From NCBI GenBank assembly GCA_964441455.1, contig CAYTUX010000054.1, positions 1 to 14,961 of the forward strand: 14,961 nucleotides of DNA. The letters run 5' to 3'. Below are positions 1-5,803 of the stretch, piece by piece (positions within the stretch are counted from its first letter, which is position 1; every line of letters starts with the position of its first letter). The DNA is from JAQICX01 sp964441455. GTDB taxonomy: Bacteria > Verrucomicrobiota > Kiritimatiellia > JAQICX01. Below the pieces are notes generated by a model. The model saw nothing but the letters and a program-made list of their open reading frames with translations. It searched no databases and had not been told where the DNA came from. Position numbers and translations under genes: made by a program.

Positions 1-90
1 AATAGCTTGTATTCTGCTAATAGCTGGGTTTTAATGGCAACGCATTCTTCTTGTCTCGTCAGTGGTCACGTAGGGCGAAGGTGGATCTTT

Positions 91-116
91 TTTCGTGTAT
101 TTTCGTGACTTTCGTG
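91..116. repeat. Three phased TTTCGTG heptamers
   Basis: TTTCGTG occurs at 91-97, 101-107 and 110-116, so the starts are 10 and 9 bp apart, close to one helical turn. On the other strand it reads as repeated CACGAAA. No gene is attached to it. From memory, similar CACGAAA-type strings are scattered in spacers of unrelated environmental bacteria; that recollection was not checked. Confidence 0.6.
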
Positions 117-134
117 GTTATCATCTTCTTTATT

Positions 135-220
135 AATTCTTTTGGTTGCGGCTACGCCACGCTATGTCCTCTGCGTCTCTGCACGAAAAATTCTTTTGGC
201 TGCGGCTATGCCGCCCTAAG
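135..220. repeat. Imperfect 32-bp direct repeat around a CTCTGCG motif
   Basis: The 32-bp segment at 135-166 recurs at 189-220 with a few substitutions; both begin AATTCTTTTGG and contain GCGGCTA(C/T)GCC. Between them lies CTATGTCCTCTG followed by CGTCTCTGC (162-182), itself a near-duplication of CTCTGC. Parts of this block reappear at 1184-1216. A 70-codon open frame across it (51-263) translates the repeat twice and has no recognisable domain, so I read the first 331 bp as non-coding repeat spacer. Confidence 0.65.
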
Positions 221-331
221 TTTATTAATTTCAAATGCCGTAAATAGGATAATAGATTTGTAATTGAATGAGTTGTTAGGATATATAAGTGCGCGAGGCA
301 ATAGAATTCGCATCTTGTAAGGTATTATATA

Positions 332-616
332 TTAGTTCTCAAACTTAAATACGCACTCATCGGCACGAATTAGTTTGAAATCTTTTTTGGCAATTCGCTC
401 TACAAACACTTTTGATGTGTGAAATTTTTCTTGCTGTTTTTTTATCTGTTCTGTTTCAGCAACAAGTGCAGCATTTTCATTTTTTAATTTATTTTTTTGC
501 TTTTGAAGAGCAAGCAATTTCTTTGTAGGTTCATCAAAAATGAAACCAATTCCTCCTAAAAGAAAAAGTGCGAATATAAAATAACATATTTTTTGTACTA
601 GAAGCCAAGGTTTCAT
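332..616 (-). CDS. FtsB/DivIC-like septum formation initiator protein
   Basis: A 94-residue bitopic membrane protein. Residues 8-27 form one hydrophobic segment (FIFALFLLGGIGFIF core). Residues about 33-66 are a Lys/Gln/Glu-rich coiled coil. Residues 69-92 (KVFVERIAKKDFKLIRADE, then VFKF) match the C-terminal box of the FtsB/DivIC family, usually written iErxAREkLgmvrpgE. In that family the protein sits in the inner membrane and pairs with FtsL in the divisome, linking it to FtsQ and to activation of septal peptidoglycan synthesis. Length and layout are normal. The start ATG at 616 has only a weak AAGAG-type ribosome site; no better start exists. No other division gene is nearby, so the family call rests on architecture and the C-terminal box. 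FtsB and DivIC cannot be told apart here, hence no symbol. Confidence 0.78.
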   Translation of the reverse strand: MKPWLLVQKICYFIFALFLLGGIGFIFDEPTKKLLALQKQKNKLKNENAALVAETEQIKKQQEKFHTSKVFVERIAKKDFKLIRADECVFKFEN

Positions 617-775
617 ATTTTTTTTACTCTTGCAAGTCTTTAATTAACAATTAGTTAGAAAATTTTGTATGCCAGTTCAATATTCCTGTATACAAATATA
701 TGGTATTAAAATACTTTTTTTTTAAATAAAAATCAACATAAAAATGCATTTTTTTTATTTTTTTCTCTGTTTTTC

Positions 776-832
776 CGGTTGAAGCCTCTCTTCGGCTTCG
801 CCTTGAGTCGCAACGAGTCAAGGTTGTAACCG
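776..832. repeat. Branched palindrome (three-way-junction fold)
   Basis: CGGTT (776-780) can pair with AACCG (828-832), enclosing two hairpins: GAAGCC/GGCTTC (781-786 with 794-799), and CCTTGAGTCG/CGAGTCAAGG (801-810 with 814-823; nine of ten pairs, one G-G mismatch). Together they give a compact closed three-way junction of 57 nt. It may be a folded RNA or, more likely given the neighbouring palindromes, a dispersed palindromic repeat. The first 20 bp belong to a motif shared with 2879-2906. Confidence 0.5.
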
Positions 833-842
833 TTTTGAACTT

Positions 843-859
843 GCAACGAAGATCGTTGC
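843..859. repeat. Perfect 7-bp hairpin GCAACGA-N3-TCGTTGC
   Basis: GCAACGA (843-849) and TCGTTGC (853-859) are exact reverse complements with a 3-nt loop. It lies 10 bp after the branched palindrome and probably belongs to the same repeat cluster. There is no T-run and no gene reading into it on the plus strand, so it is not called a terminator. Confidence 0.5.
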
Positions 860-875
860 GTTACCTTAAAAAAAT

Positions 876-904
876 GTAAAAGTTAAAGTGTAAACTGTAA
901 ACTA
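876..904. repeat. Degenerate heptamer array, unit GTAAACT
   Basis: Successive 7-bp units read GTAAAAG (876-882), TTAAAGT (883-889), GTAAACT (890-896) and GTAAACT (897-903). The period is exactly 7 with no indels. The unit is the reverse complement of AGTTTAC, which forms the array at 14543-14577; TAAACTGTAAACTAT at 891-905 is an exact 15-bp reverse complement of 14541-14555. Confidence 0.6.
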
Positions 905-1144
905 TTATGTTGCTTCGCAACCTTATATATATAAATGCCGCTGGGGACTTCGGCGCTCCCATAAAACACTTGCCGAGTTTTTCCTTCAAGCTCAGCACTC
1001 ACCGACAAACATGCTAGCTTTGCTAGTCCCGAAAAGCGGGAACCAAGGACTAAAACTTTCGAAAACCTTTTAACTTATCTATATAAATACCTCCGGAGGC
1101 ATTCCAAAGTTTACAATTTTTATCTGTCTGCGGAGCTTTTCCAA

Positions 1145-1179
1145 CATTAATCATTAATAACTAACCATTAACCATTGTT
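1145..1179. repeat. Degenerate heptamer array, unit CATTAAC/CATTAAT
   Basis: Five successive 7-bp units read CATTAAT (1145), CATTAAT (1152), AACTAAC (1159), CATTAAC (1166) and CATTGTT (1173-1179). The period is exactly 7. It differs in unit from the GTAAACT arrays but has the same period and the same degenerate character. No coding frame crosses it. Confidence 0.6.
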
Positions 1180-1183
1180 TCAG

Positions 1184-1216
1184 GCGGCTATGCCGCCCTA
1201 TGTCCTCTGTTTCTCT
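1184..1216. repeat. Copy of the window-start repeat with a GGCGGC palindrome
   Basis: GCGGCTATGCCGCCCTA at 1184-1200 is identical to 202-218, and CTATGTCCTCTG plus a TCTCT tail at 1198-1216 matches 162-180 in 17 of 19 positions. The two pieces are fused here but separate at the window start. GGCGGC-TAT-GCCGCC (1183-1197) is a perfect 6-bp hairpin. The copy sits 29 bp downstream of the stop of the minus-strand gene at 1245. On the minus strand the hairpin is followed by no T-run, so terminator function is doubtful. Confidence 0.6.
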
Positions 1217-1244
1217 AACGTAGCGGGTGGTTAAAACTCTTCTC

Positions 1245-2756
1245 TTATCTCGCTATTTTGATTTTAATAACGTACGGAGTAATTACTGAGCGGTGTACAG
1301 AGATATTGACAGTGCCTGGAATCTTTATTTGATTTAAAATAGGTTTGATTTGATTGTCTGTTTTGGATCTTTTCGAGTTAAGTTGGCTATCATAAGATAC
1401 TATCATATATATTGCATATACATCCAGATAGTCTTCAATAAGTGATATTGTTTTAGGAATGTCAAATATTGCAAAAGCAATTGCATTTTCAGGAATATCT
1501 GTATCCTTGTAAATATTATGTTCATGATTTGATATTATTTTGTTTAATACCGAGTATGATGATGAGAAAATTGTGAGTTGATTTTTGGTGGTAAAAGAAA
1601 TTTTGTCAGAGTCTGATTGTCGGGCATATTTGTTATTATCGCTTGTCATTGTAAATATGTTAATGTTGCTGTTTTCAACTTCTTTTAAGTATATTTGGCT
1701 TTCTGACGTACTGAAGTTTTTAATTATTTTGAATATCAATTGTTCTTTCTGTTGGTCTGAAATTTTAAAACCTGTAATAATTGATGGTGTTTTCAATTTA
1801 AGAACTTTTCCGCTATATTTTTGAGCTGAACTTGAAATGAATGCAGGGGTGGTTTCTATGTTTTGTATAGTTTCAGAGATGCTATCCTGAATATTAATGT
1901 ATTGCTCACATATTGTTGTAAAGAATTTAGGTGTTGAAGCAATGAATAATGTGGGGTAGTAGTTTAAGGTTTCAATCATATTTGATATATCGCTTGCTTT
2001 CAATGTTTCAAAATTAATTATGTCATCTAATGGATAGATGTTAATATGTGTTTGATTTGGTGAAAATTCTCCCAATGAGAATAATACAATTTCTGAAATA
2101 TTTGAGTGTGGATAAGACGGAAAAAAAAATCCTCTGTTTTGGGTAGGAATATCTTTTAGTTGTTCAATAACCATCTGGACAGCTGATGATTCGGTGGAAG
2201 CTGAAATTTGTTGCATTATTTTTTCTATTGGTGCTGTTGATTCTGAAATGGTGAAAATCAACATTCCATCAGAAAAGGTAAAGTTTATTTGCGATTGATC
2301 TATTATTGATGTCCATATATTTTGGTTGCTTTCAGTTTTTGTTTTAAATAAATTCTTATTTTTATAGAAAGTAAGTATCAGTTTTGCAATCTGCTGCATG
2401 CTGTTAATCTGAAATATTGCAAAAAAACACTCTTCACCGGTTTTGCCTGTATGTTTTGAATAACCAAAGGCTGTCTTTTTTGATAGAACTTTGTTAAACA
2501 TACAAAAAACCTTTTTGTTATCTATGTATGCCTTAACTTCAGGATGATTGATATATGGAGCTGCAAAATATTTTATAGGATGAGATTTCAGTATGTCATC
2601 AATTTGAATGCCGATATTGTATTGTTCAAAAAATATTGTTGTATTTGCAGGGATTGCCTTGTAAAATTTATCTTCAGAGAATGGAGTATATATGAAAAAG
2701 ATTATAATGCATATAATCAAAAATAGTGTTGTTAATATTGTTTTTCTCTTTTTCAT
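1245..2756 (-). CDS. Membrane-anchored protein of unknown function with internal duplication (DUF3352-like)
   Basis: I do not recognise a named family with certainty. The 503-residue product has an N-terminal signal anchor (KKRK, then hydrophobic residues about 7-24), so the rest should be extracytoplasmic. It contains two related segments. Residues about 112-184 (FQINSMQQIAKLI ... FSDGMLIFTIS ... IEKIMQQI) and 328-409 (FKISDQQKEQLIF ... TTKNQLTIFSSS ... LNKIIS) share the order helix, beta pair, then helix. Phrases such as AIPANTTIFFE (34-44) and PENAIAFAIFDI (422-433) recall DUF3352-type proteins, whose role is unknown. There is no catalytic motif, Cys cluster or C-terminal anchor. The start at 2756 gives the only sensible signal anchor; AAGAG lies just upstream, unusually close. 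It is a single-gene unit flanked on both sides by repeat spacers. The coding call is firm; the family call is weak. Confidence 0.85.
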   Translation of the reverse strand: MKKRKTILTTLFLIICIIIFFIYTPFSEDKFYKAIPANTTIFFEQYNIGIQIDDILKSHPIKYFAAPYINHPEVKAYIDNKKVFCMFNKVLSKKTAFGYSKHTGKTGEECFFAIFQINSMQQIAKLILTFYKNKNLFKTKTESNQNIWTSIIDQSQINFTFSDGMLIFTISESTAPIEKIMQQISASTESSAVQMVIEQLKDIPTQNRGFFFPSYPHSNISEIVLFSLGEFSPNQTHINIYPLDDIINFETLKASDISNMIETLNYYPTLFIASTPKFFTTICEQYINIQDSISETIQNIETTPAFISSSAQKYSGKVLKLKTPSIITGFKISDQQKEQLIFKIIKNFSTSESQIYLKEVENSNINIFTMTSDNNKYARQSDSDKISFTTKNQLTIFSSSYSVLNKIISNHEHNIYKDTDIPENAIAFAIFDIPKTISLIEDYLDVYAIYMIVSYDSQLNSKRSKTDNQIKPILNQIKIPGTVNISVHRSVITPYVIKIKIAR

Positions 2757-2903
2757 ATCTCTTGTATATATATTTTAGAATTAGTTGAGTTAATGTACTT
2801 GAATTTATTACACGTGGAAATGTAGCAAATATACAATTATTTTAAAAGTTAAAAGTTTAAATCAATTATTTGTTCCCCTGTTTTTCTGGTTAAATGCTGT
2901 TTT

Positions 2904-2989
2904 CGGTCGGCGACTCAGCTACCAAAAAAGCAATTAACTCTGCAATTATCATCAAAACACTTTATGTTTGGTAGCCGGATCGGCATCCG
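2904..2989. repeat. Inverted-repeat element 1 (GCTACCAAA/TTTGGTAGC)
   Basis: GCTACCAAA at 2918-2926 pairs exactly with TTTGGTAGC at 2967-2975, and the similarity extends outward with mismatches to about 2904 and 2989 (17 of 23 positions overall). The right arm continues into a hairpin, CGGAT-N4-ATCCG (2976-2989). Read outward from the centre, each arm has GGTAG next to a self-complementary GC-rich end, the same design as element 3. Confidence 0.5.
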
Positions 2990-3003
2990 TTAAACTAATT
3001 TTT

Positions 3004-3061
3004 AACTTTATCACCCAACGGGTATGATGTTTGAAATTGTTACTTTTTGGGTGATAAAGTT
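3004..3061. repeat. Inverted-repeat element 2 (perfect 15-bp arms)
   Basis: AACTTTATCACCCAA (3004-3018) and TTGGGTGATAAAGTT (3047-3061) are exact reverse complements around a 28-nt centre. No T-run follows on either strand. It could be a small palindromic mobile repeat, a long-stem RNA hairpin or a footprint of a lost element; nothing in sequence decides among these. Confidence 0.7.
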
Positions 3062-3080
3062 GAAAATTATATTTTAAAGG

Positions 3081-3178
3081 CGGGGTGAAGCACCCCGACC
3101 CTACAGAAACAATTTGCAATCAACCATTTAGCTTTTATTGCAGCATCCGCAACTGTAGGGTCGGGGTCCGTGACCCCT
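3081..3178. repeat. Inverted-repeat element 3, REPIN-like palindrome pair
   Basis: CCCCGACCCTACAG (3093-3106) and CTGTAGGGTCGGGG (3153-3166) are perfect 14-bp inverted repeats. Each arm ends outward in its own hairpin: CGGGGTG-AAG-CACCCCG (3081-3097) on the left and GGGGTC-CGT-GACCCC (3163-3177) on the right. Read from the centre outward, both copies are CTGTAGGGTCGGGGT, then one stem base that differs (G or C), a different loop, and a complementary base that differs to match. A GTAG foot beside a GC-rich hairpin, in two inverted copies, is the layout described for REP/REPIN elements mobilised by RAYT transposases. No RAYT gene is in this window. Confidence 0.65.
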
Positions 3179-3245
3179 CCAAAAAGGATGTCCAACCGAA
3201 AAATTAAGGGTTTTATTATGTTGAAGTATTTTATGCTTGAAAAAG

Positions 3246-3273
3246 TTTGGTTTATATGGTCTGATTATATAAT
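3246..3273 (+). promoter_or_regulatory. Possible promoter of the mannosidase operon
   Basis: A perfect TATAAT (3268-3273) lies 31 bp before the start codon. The -35 is poor: TTTGGT (3246-3251) at 16-bp spacing is the best-placed candidate, while the better hexamer TTGAAA (3237-3242) is 25 bp away, too far. The call rests mainly on the -10 box. No operator-like palindrome overlaps it. Confidence 0.35.
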
Positions 3274-3304
3274 GTTTTTTTTAATTATAGATTAATGGAG
3301 TAAT

Positions 3305-5788
3305 ATGCAAGTAATAGATTTATGTGGTAGTAGTTGGAGTCTTAAGAAAAAAGGTAGAAAAGAATTAACAGAAGCAGTTGTGCCGGGTTGTGTACATACA
3401 GATCTTTTAAGAGAGAATAAGATTGAAGATCCTTTTTATAGAGATAATGAACAGGATTTGATGTGGATTGGAGAAAGTGAATGGGTTTATACACGAGAAT
3501 TTAAGGTTGATGATTATACACTTTCATCAAAATGCACAATTTTAAGTTGTGAAGGTCTTGATACTCTTGCAGACATATACATTAATGGCAAGAGAATTGC
3601 CTCAACAGACAATATGTTTAGGACATGGGAGTTTGAAGTTGGGGAATATCTTAAAAAGAAAAATACTATTAAGATTGTTTTTGCATCAGCTGTTCAATAT
3701 GTAAATAAAGCAGCAGAAAGAAGATCTTTCAAAGGAGGTGGTTTTATTCCAAATGGTTCATATCTTCGTAAGGAGCAGTGCAATTTTGGTTGGGATTGGG
3801 GACCTATGTGTGTTACAGCAGGAATCTGGAGACCAATAAAGCTTATATCATACAATTTTTGCAGGATGGATAATGTTTATGTTAAACAAAATCACAAAAA
3901 GAACAGTGTTGATCTTGATGTTGAAATAAAGATGCAAGGACCAGCCCTGACAAAACTTTCTGCATGTGTTAAGATTTCATATGAAGGTGAAGTTGTTGCT
4001 CAAGATTGTCTTGCGCTCAAAAAAGGTAAAGGTCAAACAACAATTTCTATAAAGAATCCTGAATTATGGTGGCCAAACGGTATGGGAGAACAGAATCTTT
4101 ATGATATTTCGGTTGAAGCATACCAGGGAGAGGGTGAAACTAATTTATTTATGGACAGCTGGAAAAGAAGAATTGGGCTTAGAACGCTTGAATTAATTCA
4201 GGAAGATGATCAGTGGGGTCGATCTTTCTGTTTCAGTTGCAATGGTATTCGTTTTTTTGCAAAGGGAGCAAACTGGATACCTGCTGATGTTTTTCAGACT
4301 CGTGTTACTAATGAAATTTATGAACAACAATTACAATCTGCACAGGAAGCTAACATGAATTTTATTCGTGTCTGGGGTGGAGGAATTTATGAAGAAGATT
4401 ATTTTTATGATCTTTGTGATGAACTTGGAATATGTGTTTGGCAGGATTTCATGTTTGCATGTGCGGCCTACCCTGCTGATCTTCCTGAATTTATGGAGAA
4501 TATCAAACAAGAAGCGATCCAAAATGTACAGAGAATCAGGCATCATGCTTCAATTGCACTATATTGTGGAAACAATGAACTTGAGCAGTGTCATTGTGTT
4601 GGAGACGATGAAAACAAAGTGAAGATGACCTGGTCGGAATACAAAAGTCTTTTTGACAAACTACTACCAGAAATTGTAAAGAAGCATCACAGTGAAATTT
4701 CTTACTGGCCATCAAGTGAACATACTCCTATTGGAGATAGAACTGACACAAGAAATGCAAATAGTGGAGACGGGCATCTTTGGAATGTCTGGCATGGATG
4801 TCAACCTTTTGAGTGGTACAGAACATCATTTCATCGTTTCTGTAGTGAATTCGGATTCCAATCATTTACAGAACCTCAGACCACTTATACATTTACAGAA
4901 GAAAAGGATCGCAACATAACAAGTCGAATTATGGAGCTTCATCAACGTAGTGGTGTTGGTAACAGTCGTATTATGGATTACATGCTGAGATGGTACAGAT
5001 TGCCAGTTGGATTTGAAAACACAATATGGTTAAGTCAAATTCAACAAGGTCTTGCAATTAAATATGCGGTTGAACATTGGAGGCGTAACACTCCAAGATG
5101 TATGGGTTCTTTATACTGGCAGTTAAACGACTGCTGGCCTGTTGCAAGTTGGGCATCAATTGACTATCTTGGTAACTGGAAAGCACTTCAATATATGGCA
5201 AAAAGGTTTTATGAGCCGGTGCTATTATCTGCCCTTGAAGATAAAGATACCGGTACAGTGGAGTTGCATATATCGAGTGATCAACTGTTTAAGTCAACAG
5301 CTGATTTAAAATGGTATGTGACAACATCATGTGGCAAAACTATTGCAGAAGGCACAAAGGTGGTTAAAGTTCCACAGAATTCAACATCAAAGGTTGAAAC
5401 ACTTCGGTTGAAGAAGTATTTCAAAGATTATCAAACATATGATATGATGATATTTGTTGAATTATATGATGGAAAAGAGATGATTTCATCAAACTTCTCA
5501 AGTTTTGAAAGACCAAAATACATGGAACTTGAAAATGATGCTTTGAGTTATGAAGTCAAACGCAACCAATCTGAAGTGATTAATGGGTGGGATGTTATTA
5601 TTACGGCGAACAAGCCTGCTTTATGGTGCTGGTTGGAGGTTATGGGTGAAAAAGCTGTATATTCAGATAATTTTGTATGTTTAAGAGCAGGTCAGACATA
5701 TACAATAACAGTCAAAACTGATAAAGACATGAGTGAAGCAACCTTCAAAAAAGCAGTTAGACTTAAGAGTATTGTTGATACTTACTAA
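3305..5788 (+). CDS. Cytoplasmic beta-mannosidase, glycoside hydrolase family 2
   Basis: An 827-residue GH2 enzyme of the beta-mannosidase branch, which removes terminal beta-linked mannose from manno-oligosaccharides or N-glycan-type Man-GlcNAc with retention of configuration. Domain order is typical: N-terminal jelly-roll (about 1-180, including FIPNGSYLRKEQCNFGWDWG), Ig-like domain with WWPNGMGEQNLY (about 257-268), then a TIM barrel with GANWIPAD and RVWGGGIYE. Glu425 in YCGNNE is the expected acid/base and Glu515 in CSEFGFQS the expected nucleophile; the 90-residue spacing is right. The region around LYWQLNDCWPVASW lines the site. Length is normal. There is no signal peptide, so substrate must be imported. 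GGAG 4 nt before the ATG supports this start. The next gene follows after 15 bp. Family certain; natural substrate inferred. Confidence 0.95.
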   Translation: MQVIDLCGSSWSLKKKGRKELTEAVVPGCVHTDLLRENKIEDPFYRDNEQDLMWIGESEWVYTREFKVDDYTLSSKCTILSCEGLDTLADIYINGKRIASTDNMFRTWEFEVGEYLKKKNTIKIVFASAVQYVNKAAERRSFKGGGFIPNGSYLRKEQCNFGWDWGPMCVTAGIWRPIKLISYNFCRMDNVYVKQNHKKNSVDLDVEIKMQGPALTKLSACVKISYEGEVVAQDCLALKKGKGQTTISIKNPELWWPNGMGEQNLYDISVEAYQGEGETNLFMDSWKRRIGLRTLELIQEDDQWGRSFCFSCNGIRFFAKGANWIPADVFQTRVTNEIYEQQLQSAQEANMNFIRVWGGGIYEEDYFYDLCDELGICVWQDFMFACAAYPADLPEFMENIKQEAIQNVQRIRHHASIALYCGNNELEQCHCVGDDENKVKMTWSEYKSLFDKLLPEIVKKHHSEISYWPSSEHTPIGDRTDTRNANSGDGHLWNVWHGCQPFEWYRTSFHRFCSEFGFQSFTEPQTTYTFTEEKDRNITSRIMELHQRSGVGNSRIMDYMLRWYRLPVGFENTIWLSQIQQGLAIKYAVEHWRRNTPRCMGSLYWQLNDCWPVASWASIDYLGNWKALQYMAKRFYEPVLLSALEDKDTGTVELHISSDQLFKSTADLKWYVTTSCGKTIAEGTKVVKVPQNSTSKVETLRLKKYFKDYQTYDMMIFVELYDGKEMISSNFSSFERPKYMELENDALSYEVKRNQSEVINGWDVIITANKPALWCWLEVMGEKAVYSDNFVCLRAGQTYTITVKTDKDMSEATFKKAVRLKSIVDTY

Positions 5789-5789
5789 G

Positions 5790-5796
5790 AAAGGAA
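5790..5796 (+). promoter_or_regulatory. Ribosome binding site of the aldo/keto reductase
   Basis: GAAAGGAA after the mannosidase stop contains AAGGA, about 8 nt before the ATG at 5804. It is a clear Shine-Dalgarno in the 15-bp gap, supporting independent initiation on a shared transcript. Confidence 0.6.
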
Positions 5797-5803
5797 TAAA
5801 TTT

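Larger units (their letters stand above)
617..1244. other. 628-bp repeat-rich spacer, no gene seen
   Basis: No open frame here looks coding. About 617-760 is A/T-rich and should contain the promoter of the FtsB-like gene, but I could not pick a convincing -35/-10 pair. From 768 to about 1100 the DNA is packed with short inverted repeats: 776-832 and 843-859 (listed separately), GTTGC-TTC-GCAAC at 909-921, TCCCG-N5-CGGGA at 1027-1041, and the palindrome CCTCCGGAGG at 1090-1099. Two heptamer arrays and a copy of the window-start repeat complete it. No hairpin followed by a clear T-run marks a terminator for the upstream minus-strand gene. Confidence 0.6.
2757..3304. other. 548-bp divergent spacer with three inverted-repeat elements
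   Basis: This lies between divergent genes (minus-strand start at 2756, plus-strand start at 3305) and must carry both promoters. About 2757-2875 is A/T-rich leader for the minus gene; I could not choose one promoter there. From 2904 to 3178 come three back-to-back inverted-repeat elements, described separately. 3179-3304 is the leader of the mannosidase operon. No open frame here looks coding. Confidence 0.6.

Noticed and set aside
51..263. 70-codon plus-strand open frame at the window start
   Set aside because: Its translation repeats NSFGCGYA because it crosses a direct repeat; no ribosome site, domain or coding-like composition.
701..724. GTATT-AA-AATAC followed by a T-run as a plus-strand terminator
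   Set aside because: The stem is A/T-only and no plus-strand gene reads into it.
1183..1197. GGCGGC-TAT-GCCGCC hairpin as terminator of the gene at 1245
   Set aside because: Read in the gene's direction it is followed by TGAAACAATGG, not a U-run; the same palindrome is part of a dispersed repeat.
617..1244. tmRNA, SRP RNA or other known structured RNA in the long spacer
   Set aside because: No CCA-ending acceptor arm, T-loop motif or other hallmark seen; only short local palindromes.
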